DNA of 64,000 nucleotides from Owenia fusiformis (Eukaryota; Annelida; Polychaeta; Sabellida; Oweniidae): contig CAIIXF020000213.1 of assembly GCA_903813345.2 (NCBI GenBank), forward strand, positions 1-64,000. The letters run 5' to 3'. The notes under the pieces are model-generated. The model was not told the DNA's origin. It did no database searches and saw only the letters and a program-made list of their open reading frames with translations. This document shows positions 1 through 13,043 of this stretch, piece after piece. Numbering within the stretch: position 1 is the first letter of the stretch; each line of letters begins with the position of its first letter. The position numbers were made by a program, and so were the translations under genes.

Positions 1-1735
1 ACAACCTGTTAGGTTTCCTGCTTTTTTAGAAATATCACGAGTAGTCCCCTCCTGAACTTTATGCATTCATAACAGAATGGATGCACTTCCATTCATCAAC
101 AAAGAGGTTGATTAATTTGTATCCAAATGTTTTACCTGTATGTAATGGAAAATCTGGTAACTGAAAAGCTGCAGTCATGAGCAAATATATTATGCAGCTC
201 CAACAATTGAGTGAGAATACCTCACTTCAGCAACCAGGACGTTATATGGCAAAGAACAGGTCCATTTAACAGGCTTAGACTTTTTCCAAAAAACTCATTC
301 TTCCATTTACTTTCAAAACCGATTGCAAGTTGTAGATAAACCTTTTTTCTTGAGGTGTGCAATTTCAAAAAGTGGCATTAGTTTTCAGTTTCTTTGGAAA
401 ATTGGCAGTAAGAACCCCTATCACAAGGCTCTCTGAATATGGGTACACACTCTGTTTACCATCAAAATAATATCAAAACTTATCATTGCATAGAATTTAT
501 TATATGGAACATATGGCATACAAGCATTTGGAGTACAACATTAAAAAAATCTAGCTGTGTATGAGGTTTACCAATGCAAATCTGGAAAACATTGTAATAT
601 TTTGTTCACTTTGTTATCAAGTTTTAGCATGGTGCTCATTTCCTTTCGTTGAAAATTTAACCATCAGCCCATTCTCCCACAAAAAAGATATTGAAACTGT
701 ATAATGCAGAGACTGTAAAGTAGCTTCTCTGCAAATATCATTGTTGTGGGAGTGTGGGCTCACCACTAAAACTGAACTTTTGTGATGAAAATAAGGCTGA
801 CTGGTTTATGTTTTCAATATGGCTGCTAACCTGGGCATACATATACACTACATAACTGCATGTACAGATTAGGCCATTCAAAATTAATTATATGTTGGCA
901 TTTTGATGAAGAGCCTTATATTAAAAACTACAAAACCTTTATTTATTTAAAGGGTTTATATATTATTTAATAGTGAAAATGCATTAACAACACATAGTGG
1001 AAAAGTAAGTAACACCTCTTGATTCAGATGACCTTGTTAATGAAGACAATACTAAAGCTTATGTACATGTAGTTTTTAATCAATCTTGGAACTCATTTCA
1101 ATACAATATTTTCTGAAAACAAAGAATTTAGTGACATTAATTATAAAAATTTTTGAATGGCCTACGTGTTTTTCTAAATAGGGAATAAGTAGAAATTATT
1201 TCAGGCAATCTTTTGAGTGTCATGCTATTTATACATGATGCTGCCTTATATTTAATGATATATATTGAAATTCAAATATGGGAACTGCAAATTGGCAAAT
1301 AACTTTATAGTGTGTGCCAAAACTCCAGAAAATCACAAAAACCTATGTTGTGGTAGCTTACTATGAAGTGACCCATTATCATTATAGATTGGTCCATCAA
1401 CTATTCATTTTTACTTGTCTGCACTCAAAAAGGTGACACGAATGGGCTAAACGGCTTGCCACAAGGTGCAACCATCAAAAAGATGAGTTTGGAAAAAATT
1501 ATTTTTTTCAAATAATAGCAATGAGTATACAATATAGTAGACGAATTTGATATTGATAAGTATGATAGTCCATTTGCGTGTGGCCATTTTTATAAAAAAC
1601 AATAATTGTGAAGAATTATATATTTCTGACCTGAAAATGCCATCTATATTCAAAAGTCATGGTTGTTAATGATAATATTCCTATTTCACCTATTCAATGT
1701 TTTCAAAATATTTTAATTACCATTATAATCATTTT
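1..1735. other. AT-rich non-coding sequence, no gene seen
   Basis: No open frame here has domain content or coding bias; the longest frames are about 60 codons and look random. I see no RNA gene or recognisable transposon end in this stretch. Confidence 0.6.
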
Positions 1736-2006
1736 TGGCAAAGTAAATAAATATAGGGCTCACACAAGGATCAACTTTATTTGCAATCTTTTCATATTAA
1801 GTGATGTTTTGAAAAAATATAATGTTAATCACAATTTTATTTGTTAAATGTTTAACAAAATAAACATAGTGTGTTTATTTCATTCTTTTGACTGAAAATC
1901 GCAATTCATGGCTCTTCCTCTTAGAACGGCAGGGGATATGCAAGTACAAAAACAGTCTTAAAAAAAGTTGATCCTTGTGTAAGCCCTACACTTATTTACT
2001 TTGCCA
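1736..2006. mobile_element. Foldback/MITE-like element with about 42-bp terminal inverted repeats
   Basis: The left arm (1736-1780) and the right arm (1961-2006) are inverted copies with about three mismatches over 42 bases; both ends read TGGCAAAGTAAATAA on their own strands (the right arm has one change close inside). The interior of about 180 bp is non-coding. No clear target-site duplication is visible, so the superfamily is unassigned. Confidence 0.7.
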
Positions 2007-3031
2007 GAAACTGATATAATAGTTATTCAGCGGTATGAAAATCATTTCAAAGGTAAAATAGGAAGAATGTCATTGAACTTGGAATAAAAAGCATTATATG
2101 GTTAGAAATACCCAATTTTTACCATAATTGTTTTTAATAATACAACCATACCCTAATGGACTATCTTTACATTTCAATAACCAATGTGCATTCTATTTTG
2201 CATGTTTTACTGCAATTATTTGAATTTGGGAAACACATCGGCTTACGGATCCAATAGTATAGTTTCCATATAGCTTTTGAAATCTCGCTAAATCTCGTTT
2301 TTCGTGATATTTTAAGAGACTTGCATATTAGACCTCTAATGACTTACATTACTTTCTTTTAAATGGTATATTTGAATTCAGTGGAATGTTTTCTCCTAAA
2401 ATAGCTTTGATTTACACAGTTATGTAATTTGAATAATTTTCTATGACAATTTAAAAAAAGTTGGGCCAAATGTCCATAGATGCAATGCTAAAATTCTTTA
2501 AAACCGTGGATTATTTGTATGTCAATCAACATTAGCATGTTTAATCACAACATGTTCATAAACAGGGTCATCATGTGGTATATCATTCAAGTTTTATACA
2601 GATTCAACAAACACACTTTGATAAATCATGAAATTAAGCCACTTTTCCAAGATTTTAGCATGTAAGTGAATGGAGCTCTAGCCAGAGTTAAAAGCTGAAT
2701 AAAAGATGGCAGCACGAGATTTCATTGATTTTTCTGCTATTTAGAAACTATCCTATTCAGAACTACTAGAGAAAGTAACTCTCGTGAAAAACTTCGTCAA
2801 CGTGACAGTTGATTACTGATTGCAGTCATTAAACTAATGACCTCATATTTGGATATCCTCTCTTCTGATATGATTTTACAATTTACTTCAAATTGGCAAA
2901 GTACCAGATACAGTGTGGCAAGTAATATCTGACGGTCATATATTTTACCATGACTACTTTCTCAATATAAATATGACATTTCTCAAAACACAATATGGTA
3001 TCTTTCAAGAAAATTCAATTCTCAATGATAA
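2007..3031. other. Non-coding sequence with a diverged dispersed repeat
   Basis: No gene seen. About 2265-2400 resembles 37125-37260: both have TTCCATATAGC, then a GAAATCT run, TTTTAAGAGA, and a TTTGAATTC block in the same order. This suggests two copies of an old dispersed repeat. The sequence ends at the CTAG that starts the large repeat array. Confidence 0.5.
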
Positions 3032-4381
3032 CTAGAAGATTGCAAGCAATCTTACGGAGGCCCCGTAGGCTTTTTTGAACATTTAAAGGTCAAATCTTAA
3101 ATACAAGGACATATATGAACTCCAGGCATCTTGTAGATGATTTTTAAAAAAAAGTTTGGTCAATTTGAAGCAATGTGAAATTTGACCTTGAAAAATTTCA
3201 ACATTAGACCTTTTTCAGTTTTTGAGGTCCAATATCTCAAACTGGTGCAGAATTTTAATAGATAATCAATTGTTATTATGTGTAAAACCTTTAGAGGAAT
3301 ATATATCCTGACTTTAAATCAAAAATATTGATTTGTAGTCACAAACTTTGAGAAACTTAGATAACACAGTTTGTGATCTTGTTTGATGACCTTGACCTTT
3401 GACCTTACAGGTTTTACTTTTTTAGACCTCAGTATATCTTTTCTGATTGAAGAAACCTAAATTTGAATCCAGAAAATCAATTTGAAAAATTAACTTTTTT
3501 GACCTTTCGAAGGTCACTGAAGGTCAACTAAAGGTCATAGTTCAAAACTAAGGTCAGATTTGAGTTCCTGAGATCTTGTAGATGCTTTTTAAAAAAAAGT
3601 TTGGTCAATTTAGAGCAAGTTGAAATTTGACCTTGAAAAATTTTGAAATTTGACCTTTTTTCAGTTTTTGAGTTCTAATATCTCAAAACTGGAGCAAAAT
3701 TTTAATAAATAGTCAATTGCTAATATGTGTAGAACCTTTAGAGGAATATATATTCTGACTTTCAGTAAAAAAAATTGATTTGTAGTCTCCAATTTTGAGA
3801 AACTTAGAAAACACAGTTTGTGATTTCCTTTGATGACCTTGACCTTTGACCTTGCAAATTTTACTTTTTTAGACCTCAGAAGATCTTTTGTGAATAAATA
3901 TACCTAAATTTGAATCCAGAAAATCGATTTGAAAAATCAACTTTTTTTACCTTTCGGAGGTCACTGAAGGTCAACCAAAGGTCAAAAGTAAGGTCAGATT
4001 TGGAATCCTGAGAACTTGTAGATGAGTTTTAAAAAAAAATTTGGTCAATATGAAGCAAGTTGAAAAAAGACCTTTTTTGACCTTTTTTTGACCTTCAATA
4101 TCTCAAAATCTAGGCAAAATTTCCCTAGACGGCAAAAGGCTAAGACTAATAGAATACTAATATCTATCTGTGTGCAAAAATTCAGCCAAAAATATTAAAG
4201 TGTAGTGTCAGGATTTGAGAAACTTGAAAAAAACTTAGATTTGACCTAGATTTTGACCTTTGACCTTGACCTAGATAAAAATTCCTTTCCCGCCAAGTTC
4301 AGCCCAGGTCCCTAGTAGGACTATGTAGTACCTAGTTAGAAGGTAGTTGGAAGTAGGAGAAAAAGAGGGAGGAAGAATAAA
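3032..4381 (+). mobile_element. Array element E0 (TTGCAAGCAA-type)
   Basis: Starts CTAG followed by the hairpin AAGATTGC-AA-GCAATCTT and ACGGAGGCCCC. Holds two roughly 445-bp subrepeats marked by GACCTTGACCTTTGACCTT at about 3390 and 3836. The 3' module begins near 4240 and the element ends in GGAAGAATAA. Its left flank is unique sequence, so this is the left edge of the array. Confidence 0.7.
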
Positions 4382-6274
4382 CTAGAGATCTAACGATCTA
4401 AGATTGCAAGCAATCTTACGGAGGCCCTATATTCGTTTCTGAACATTCAAAGGCCAGCCAAAGGTCAAATCTCTAATACAAGGTCATATATGAACTCCAG
4501 ACAACTTGTAGATGATTTTTAAAAAAGGTTTGGTCGAACTAATGCAAGTTGAAATTTGACCTTGAAAAATTCCGAAATTTGACCTTTTTTCAGTTTTTGA
4601 GCTATAATATCTCAAAACTGGAGCCAAATTTTAATAGATAATCAATTGCTAATATGTGTAGAACCTTTAGTAGAGGAATAAATATTCTGACTTTCATTTA
4701 AAAATATTGATTTGTACTCTCCAATTTTGAGAAACTTAGAAAACACAGTTTGTGATTTCGTTTGATGACCTTGACCTTTGACCTTGCAAATGTTACTTTT
4801 TTAGACCTCAGAAGGTCTTTTGTGAATAAATATACCTAAATTTGAATCCAAAAAATCGATTTGAAAAATCAACTTTTTTGACCTTTCGGAGGTCACTGAA
4901 GGTCAACCAAAGGTCAAAGGTCAAAAGTAAGGTTAGATTTGGAATCCTGAGAACTTGTAGATGAGTTTTAAAAAAAAATTGGTCAATTTGAAGCAAGTTG
5001 AAATTTAGTCTTGAAAAGTTTCGAAATTTGACCTTTTTTCAGTTTTTGAGTTCCAATATCTCAAAACTGGTACACAATTTTAATAAATAGTCAATTGCTA
5101 ATATGTGTAGAACCTATAGAGGAATATATATCCTGACTTTCATGAAAAAATATTGATTTGTAGTCTCCAATTTTGAGAAACTTAGAAAACACAGTTTGTG
5201 ATTTAGTTTGATGACCTTGACCTTTGACCTTGCAAATTTTACTTTTTTAGACCTCAGTGGGTCCTTTGTGATCAAATATACCTAAATTTGAATCCAGAAA
5301 ATCGATTTGAAAAATCAACTTTTTTGACCTTTCGGAGGTCACTGAAGGTCAACCAAAGGTCAAAGGTCAAAAGTAAGGTTAGATTTGGAATCCTGAGAAC
5401 TTGTAGATGAGTTTTTAAAAAAAAATTGGTCAATTTGAAGCAAGTTGAAATTTAGTCTTGAAAAGTTTCGAAATTTGACCTTTTTTCAGTTTTTGAGTTC
5501 CAATATCTCAAAACTGGTACACAATTTTAATAAATAGTCAATTGCTAATATGTGTAGAACTTATAGAGGAATATATATCCTGACTTTCATGAAAAAATAT
5601 TGATTTGTAGTCTCCAATTTTGAGAAACTTAGAAAACACAGTTTGTAATTTCGTTTGATGACCTTGACCTTTGACCTTGCAAATTTTACTTTTTTAGACC
5701 TCAGAATGTCTTTTGTAAATAAATATACCTAAATTTGAATCCAGAAAATCGATTTGAAAAATCAACTTTTTTGACCTTTCGGAGGTCACTGAAGGTCAAC
5801 CAAAGGTCAAAGGTCAAAAGTAAGGTCAGATTTGGAATCCTGAGAACTTGTAGATGAGTTTTAAAAAAAAATCTGGTCAATTTGAAGCAAGTTGAAAAAA
5901 GACCTTTTTTGACCTTTTTTTGACCTTCAATATCTCAAAATCTAGGCAAATTTTCTCTAGACGGCAAAAGGCTAAGACTAATAGAATACTAATATCTATT
6001 TGTATGCAAAAATTCAGCAAAAAATATTTAAGTGTAGTGTCAGGATTTGAGAAACTTAAAAAAAGCTTTGATTTGACCTAGATTTTGACCTTTGACCTTG
6101 ACCTAGATAAAAATTCCTTTCCCACCAAGTTCAGCCGAGGTCCCTAGTAGGACTATGTAGTACCTAGTTGAAAGGTAGTTGGAAGTAGGAGAAAAAGAGG
6201 GAGGAAGAATAAATAATAATAATAATATCTACAAAATTAATAGGAGGCCCCCCGTTGGGGCCTCCTAATAATAA
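4382..6274 (+). mobile_element. Array element E1 (TTGCAAGCAA-type) plus a short hairpin unit
   Basis: CTAGAGATCTAACGATCT is followed by the same hairpin as E0. Three subrepeats are marked at about 4767, 5215 and 5656, spaced 441-448 bp. The 3' module ends in GAAGAATAAATAATAATAA near 6226. A 10-bp-stem hairpin, AGGAGGCCCC...GGGGCCTCCT (6242-6266), then (TAA)n, separates it from E2. Confidence 0.7.
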
Positions 6275-7666
6275 CTAGAGATCTAACGATCTAAGATTGC
6301 AAGCAATCTTACGGAGGCCCTATATTTGTTTCTGAACATTCAAAGGCCAGCCAAAGGTCAAATCTCTAATACAAGGTCATATATGAACTCCAGACAACTT
6401 GTAGATGATTTCTAAAAAAGGTTTGGTCGAATTAATGGAAGTTGAAATTTGACCTTGAAAAATTCCGAAATTTGACCTTTTTTCAGTTTTTGAGCTATAA
6501 TATCTCAAAACTGGAGCCAAATTTTAATAGATAATCAATTGCTAATATGTGTAGAACCTTTAGTAGAGGAATATATATTATGACTTTCATTTAAAAATAT
6601 TGATTTGTAGTCTCCAACTTTGAGAAACTAAGAAAACACAGTTTGTGATTTCGTTTGATGACCTTGACCTTTGACCTTGAAAATTTTACTGTTTTAGACC
6701 TCAATATATCTTTTCTGATTAAAGAAACTTTAATTTGAATCCAGAAAATCAATTTGAAAAATCAACTTTTTTGACCTTTCGAAGGTCACTGAAGGTCAAG
6801 TAAAGGTCATAGGTCAAAACTAAGGTCAGATTTGAGTTCCTGAGATTTTGTAGATGCATTTTAAAAAAAAGTTTGGTCAATTTAGAGCAAGTTGAAATTT
6901 GACCTTGAAAAATTTCGAAATTTGACCTTTTTTCAGTTTTTGAGTTCTAATATCTCATAACTGGAGCAAAATTTTAATAAATTGTCAATTGCTAATATGT
7001 GTAGAACCTTTAGAGGAATATATATTCTGACTTTCAGTAAAAAAAATTGATTTGTAGTCTCCAATTTTGAGAAACTTAGAAAACACAGTTTGTGATTTCG
7101 TTTGATGACCTTGACCTTTGACCTTGCAAATTTTACTTTTTTAGACCTCAGAAGGTCTTTTGTGAATAAATATACCTAAATTTGAATCCAGAAAATTGAT
7201 TTGAAAAATCAACTTTTTTGACCTTTCGGAGGTCACTGAAGGTCAACCAAAGGTCAAAGGTCAAAAGTAAGGTCAGATTTGGAATCCTGAGAACTTGTAG
7301 ATGAGTTTTAAAAAAAAATTTGGTCAATTTGAAGCAAGTTGAAAAAAGACCTTTTTTGACCTTTTTTTGACCTTCAATATCTCAAAATCTGGTCAAAATT
7401 TGTTTAGACGGCAAAAGGCTAACACTCAAAGAATACTAATATCTATCTGTATGCAAAAATTCAGGCAAAAATATTGAAATGTAGTGTCAGGATTTGAGAA
7501 ACTGGAAAAAAGCTTTGATTTGACCTAGATTTTGACCTGTGACCTTGACCTAGATAAAAAATTCTTTCCCGCTAAGTTCAGCCAATGTCCCTGGAAGGTG
7601 CATGTAAAAGATGGTTGAAAGGTAGTTGGAAGTAGGAGAAAAAGAGGGGGGAAGAATAAATAATAA
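6275..7666 (+). mobile_element. Array element E2 (TTGCAAGCAA-type)
   Basis: Begins with the same CTAGAGATCTAACGATCT plus hairpin as E1. Two subrepeats are marked at about 6660 and 7107. The 3' module runs from about 7510 and ends GAAGAATAAATAATAA directly before the CTAG of E3. Confidence 0.7.
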
Positions 7667-9273
7667 CTAGACTTGGGAAATTGAACGAAGTTCAATTTCA
7701 GACTCCAGATCCAGACTTTTTTAAGCCCAGTCATCTAAAATAAGCCGAGTCATCCAGAATAAGCTGAGTCATCCAGAATAAGATGGATGGATAAAACAGG
7801 AAGGTAGGATAGGATAGAATGGGAAGGAACGATAGGATAGAATAAGAAAGACGGATAGGATAGAACAGAATAGGAAGAAAGGATATGATAGGAGAGGATA
7901 GGAAGGATAGGAAGGAAAGGATACGAAGGAAGGATAGGATAGGATAGGATCAGATAGGAAGGATGGATGAATTTTTCAATATTTTCTTCTCTACTCTTGA
8001 CTTTCTATCAGGATACCATCAGATCGATTTTCCGAAATTTCAAAACGCCATAACTTCCGAACCGGAAGTTGGATCTAAATTTGATTTAAAGATTCGGATT
8101 CCTGACAAAATTCTACCCCTAATTCATAACTCATACATTAAATTTGGCGCATTTTTATTTTGACCTACTTTTTGGACACGCCATAACTTCGGAACCGGAA
8201 GTCGGATCGAAATTTGGTTTACAGATTCGGATTTCTGAGAAAATTCTATTCTTAATTCATAGCTCAAACGTTAAATTTGGAAAACTTTTTATTTTGACCT
8301 ACTTTTCGGACACCATATCTCAAAAGTGGGTCAAAATACTTTCTGACGGCAAAAAGCTAACACTATTAGCACACTCTTGGCTACAAGTATACAAAATTTC
8401 GAACAATATAATTAAAGTGTAGTGTCAGAATCGCAAAAATAAGGAAAAACTTTGAAGTTGACCTAGATTTTGACCTAGGCCCTGGACTGGATTTAGACCT
8501 AGACTTGACTTGGACCTGGACATGTACCTGGACTTGGATTGAATGAGAAGGAAGAATAGGATAGAATAGGAAGGAAGGATAGGAAGGAAGGATAGATAGG
8601 AAGGGAGAATCATCCAGAATAAGATCATCTAGATAGAAAGGATAGGATAGACCTAAATTTTGATCTAGGTCCTGGACTGGATTTGGACCTAGACTTGACT
8701 TGGACAAAACTGGACTTGGACCTGGACTTGACCTTGACTTGGACCTGGAAATGGACTGGACTGGTATTTTTTCAATTTTATTTCACTTTTCTTGACATTC
8801 TATGAGGGTACCATCAGATCGATTTTCCTCGAACTTTCAAAACGTCATTACTCCTGAACCGGAAGTCGGATATCAATTCGGTTTTCAGATTCGGAATCCT
8901 GAGAAAATTTCCTATAAGACTATTATCCTGGACATCGGATTCGGAGACATTTTTTCGGACCTCGTTTTCGGACACTGATATCTCGAAATCGGTTCGAGAT
9001 ATCAAAAAACTAAATCGACCCTAGCTTTCCTACTTTTTTATGAGGAACACAATGAAAAAAACCCGGATCGAAAATACTGAAGGACGACTGAGAAAATTGA
9101 AAAAAGTGACAAAGTACTGGATTTGACCCAGTTCCTGACCTTTGACCTAGATAAAAATTTGACCTAATTTCCGAGAAACTAGATACTGGACCTAAATTAA
9201 CCATATACAGGTCTTGACTCAATGTCTTCTAGTTAAGGAGAAAACGTTGGAAGAATAATAATAATAATAATAA
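7667..9273 (+). mobile_element. Array element E3, near-identical to E7
   Basis: CTAG is followed by the perfect hairpin GAAATTGAAC-GAA-GTTCAATTTC and AGACTCCAGAT. An AGGAT-rich purine minisatellite (about 7785-7965, again 8545-8655) precedes subrepeats carrying ACTTCCGAACCGGAAGT (8054, 8189). The tail is GAAGAA(TAA)n. The whole unit recurs at 14776-16390, shifted by 7,109 bp and then by 7,121 bp after a 12-bp minisatellite indel near 8720/15830. Confidence 0.8.
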
Positions 9274-10693
9274 CTAGATTTTGGAAATTGAACGAAGTTC
9301 AATTTCAGACTCCAGATCTAGACTTTTTTTTAGCCGAGTCATCCAGAATAAGCCGAGTCATCCAGAATAAGCTGAGTCATCTAGAAAGAGATGGATAAAT
9401 AAAATAGGAAGGTAGGATAGGTAGGAAAGAACGATAGGATAGAATAAGAAAGAAGGATAGGATAGAATAGAATAGGAAGAAAGGATAGGATAGGATAGGA
9501 TAGGATAGGAAGGAAAAGATATGAAGGAAGGATAGATAGGAAGGATAGGGTAGGATGAGATAGGAAGGATGGATGAATTTTTCAATATTTTCTTCTCTAC
9601 TCTTGACTTTCTATCAGGATACCATCAAATCGATTTTTCTCGAAATTTCAAAACGCTATCACTTCCGAACCGGAAGTCGGATCGAAATTTGGTTTTCAGA
9701 TTCAGATTCCTGACAAAATTCTACCCCTAATTCATAACTCATACGTTAAATTTGGAGATTTTTTATTTTGACCTACTTTTCGGACACGCCATAACTTCCG
9801 AACCGGAAGTCGGATTGAAATTTGGTTTGCAGATTCAGATTCCTGACAGAATTCTACCCTTAATTCATAACTCATATATTCAATTTGGAGAACTTTTTAT
9901 TTTGACCTACTTTTCGGACACCATATCTCAAAAGTGGGTCAAAATACTTTCTGACGGCAAAAGGCTAATGCTATTAGCACACTCTTGGCTACATGTATAC
10001 ACAATTTCGAAGAATATAATTAAAGTGTAGTGTCAGAATCGAAAAAATAAGGAAAACCTATGAATTTGACCTAGATTTTGACCTAGGCATTTCGGTGTCC
10101 AAATTGTGAAGCTAGATGGCTTTTGAGGTCCCCTTCTTTTAAAGGCTTTGATTATATGAAGCTGAACTCAGTCTATATTCCGTATTTTTCACTTCAAAAA
10201 AATATTTTTTCCCATTGACTTAACATGGGCACCAAATTTAGCGATTTTTGAGTTTTCAAAACGCCATAACTTCCGAACTGGAAGTCAGATCCAAATTTCG
10301 TTTTTAGATTCCGAATCCTGAGAAAATTTTCTATAAGACTAATATCCTGAACATTTGATTCGGAGAACTTTGTTTTGGACCTCGTTTTCGGACACTGATA
10401 TCTCGAAATTGGTTTGAGATATCAAAAAACTAAATCGACCCTAGGTTTCCTACTTTTTTATAAGGAACACAATGAAAAAACCCGGATCGAAAATATTGAA
10501 GGACGACCGAGAAAATCGAAAAAAGTGACAAAGTACTGGATTTGACCTAGTTCTTGACCTTTGACCTAGATAAAAATTTGACCCAATTTCCGAGGAACTA
10601 GATTCTGAACCTAAATTGACCAACCGATTGACTTTACTGAAGACCCTATGGTTATTGAGAAAACGTGCCTGGAATAATAATAATAATAATAAT
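9274..10693 (+). mobile_element. Array element E4 (GTTCAATT-type)
   Basis: Has the same 5' layout as E3: CTAG, the AATTGAAC/GTTCAATT hairpin, CCAGAT and an AGGAT minisatellite at about 9400-9575. Two head-to-tail subrepeats follow, then a 3' module ending near 10670 in (TAA)n. Confidence 0.65.
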
Positions 10694-10817
10694 AAGAAAA
10701 CTGACGAAAACAATAGACTCCAGATTTCATCTGGAGTCTAATAATAAAGAAGAATACTGGCAAAAACAATAGACTCCAGATTGACATCTGGAGTCTAATA
10801 ATAAAGAATAATAATAA
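10694..10817. repeat. Two short hairpin units in a TAA-rich tract
   Basis: Two units of about 60 bp each carry the 11-bp stem AGACTCCAGAT...ATCTGGAGTCT followed by AATAATAAAGAA. The spacer reads ACTGGCAAAAACAAT or a close variant. The stem word also occurs just inside the 5' end of the neighbouring full elements. Confidence 0.75.
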
Positions 10818-13043
10818 CTAGATTTGTGAAATTGAACAAGTTCAATTTAAGACTCCAGATTTATTTGACCTAGATAGATCAGTAAAGAGCTGAGTAAGTA
10901 ACTGAGTAATTAGCTGAGTAAGTACCTTAGTAGTAGTTGAGTAAGTAGCTGAGTAAGTAACTGAGTAAAAAGCTGAGTAGGTAGCTGAGTAAGTAGCTGA
11001 GTAAGTACCTGAGTTAGTAGCTGAGTAAGTTGCAAAGGAAATAATAACTAATTAAGTAATTGAGTAAGTAGTCAAATAAGTAGCTGAGTAGGTAGAGAGG
11101 TAAAGTAGGGTATGAAGGAATTTTTGAAAGTATATTTGATCAATCTGCATCGTGAATACTGGCAAGTGCGAATTTCAAACTTCAAAATGGCGTAGAATCT
11201 AAACCGGGGGTCGGATTGCAATTTTAATTTCAGATCCAGATTCCTGGGGAAATTCTACCCCTAATTCATAACTCATACTTTAAATTTGGAGAACTTTTTA
11301 TTTTGACCTACATTTCGGACACCATATCTCAAAAGTGGGTCAAAAAACTTATTGACGGCAAAATGTTAACATTATTAGCACACTCTTTGCTACAAGTTTA
11401 CAAAATTTCGGAGAATATCATTAAAGTGTAGTGTCAGAATCGCAAAATAAAAAAAACTATGAATTTGACCTAGATTTTGAACTAGGTATTTTGGTGTCCA
11501 AACTTTGAAGGAAAGTAGCTTTTGAGGTCCCCTTCTTCTATGGGCTTTCATTATGTTTAGCTGTACTCATTCTATATCTCGTATTTTTATACTTCAAAAA
11601 ATTATTCGGTCCCATTGATTTAACATGGGGCACCAAATTTAGCGATTTTTGAGATTTCAAAACGCCATAACTTCAGAACAAGTAGTCGGATCGAAATTTA
11701 GTTTGCAGATCTAGATTTCTGAGAAAATTCTGCCCTTAATTCATAACTCATACGTTAAATTTGGAAAACTTTTAACTTTGGCCTACTTTTCGGACACCGT
11801 ATCTCAAAAGTGGGTCAAAATACTTTCTGACGGCAAAACGCTAACACTATTAGCATACTCTTTGCTACCTGTATACAAAATTTTAAAGCAAATCATTTAA
11901 ATATAGTGTCAGAATCGCAAAAATAAGGGAAAACTATAAATTTGACCTAGATTTTGACCTAGGCATTTTGGTGTCCAAATTTTGGAGCTAAGTAGCCTTC
12001 AAGGTCCCCTTCTTTAATAGGCTTTCATTATATTAAGCTGTACTCAGTCTATATCTCGTATTTTACACTTCAAAAAAATCTTTTTTCCCATTGACATAAC
12101 ATGGGGCACCAAATTTAGCGATTTTTGAGCTATCAAAACGACATAAATTCCAAACCAAAAGTCGGATTGAAATTTGGTTTGCAGATTCGGATTCCTGATA
12201 AAATTCTACCCTTAATTCATAACTCATACGTTAAATTTGGAGAACTTTTTAGTTTGACCTACTTTTCGGACACCATATCTCAAAAGTGGGTCAAAATACT
12301 TTCTGACGGCAAAAGGCTAACACTATTAGCACACTCTTGGCTACATGTATACAAATTTTCGAAGAATATAAATAATCTGTAGTGTCAGAATCGCAAAATT
12401 AAGGAAAAACTTTGAATTTGACCTAGATTTTGACCTAGGCATTTTGGTGTCCAAATCTTTATGAAAAGAAGGTCTTGTGTTCCCTTTCTTTTATGGGCTT
12501 CCATTATGTTTAGCTGTGCTTAGTCTATATCTCGTATTTTACACTTCAAAAAAATATTTTTTCCCATTGAATTAACATGGGGCACCAAATTTAGCGATTT
12601 TTGAATTTTCAAAACGCCATAACTTCTGAACCGGAAGTCAGATCGAAATTTGGTTTTCAGATTCGGAATCCTGAGATAATTTTCTATAAGACTGATATCC
12701 TGGACATTGGATTCGGTGAAATTTTTTTTGGACCTCGTTTTCGGACACTGATATCTCGAAATCGGTTTGAGATACCAAAAAACTAAATCGACCCTAGGTT
12801 TTCTACTTTTTTATGAGGAACACAATGAAAAAAACCAGGATCAAAAATATTGAAGGACGACCGAGATAATGGGAAAAAGTGACAAAGTACTGGATTTGAC
12901 CTAGTTCTTGACCTTTGACCTAGATAAAAATTTGACCTAATTTCCCATCATCCCAGATACATTCCCTAGTTGATCATGTAAGCAGCTTAAAGTAAGCTCT
13001 TCTAGTTGGTGAGAAATCTGGGAAGGAGGAAGAGGAAGAATAA
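10818..13043 (+). mobile_element. Array element E5
   Basis: CTAG and the AAATTGAAC-AA-GTTCAATTT hairpin are followed by a TGAGTAAGTAGC-type minisatellite (about 10885-11100). Core subrepeats are spaced about 478 bp, with CACCAAATTTAGCGATTTTTG at about 11631, 12110 and 12590. The 3' module (about 12890-13040) contains TTGACCTTTGACCTAGATAA and ends GGAAGAGGAAGAATAA-like. Confidence 0.7.

Noticed and set aside
8381-8707. Ser/Pro-rich minus-strand frames in E3 and E7
   Set aside because: They translate the AGGAT and GGACTT minisatellites; the identity of both copies reflects recent duplication, not selection on protein.
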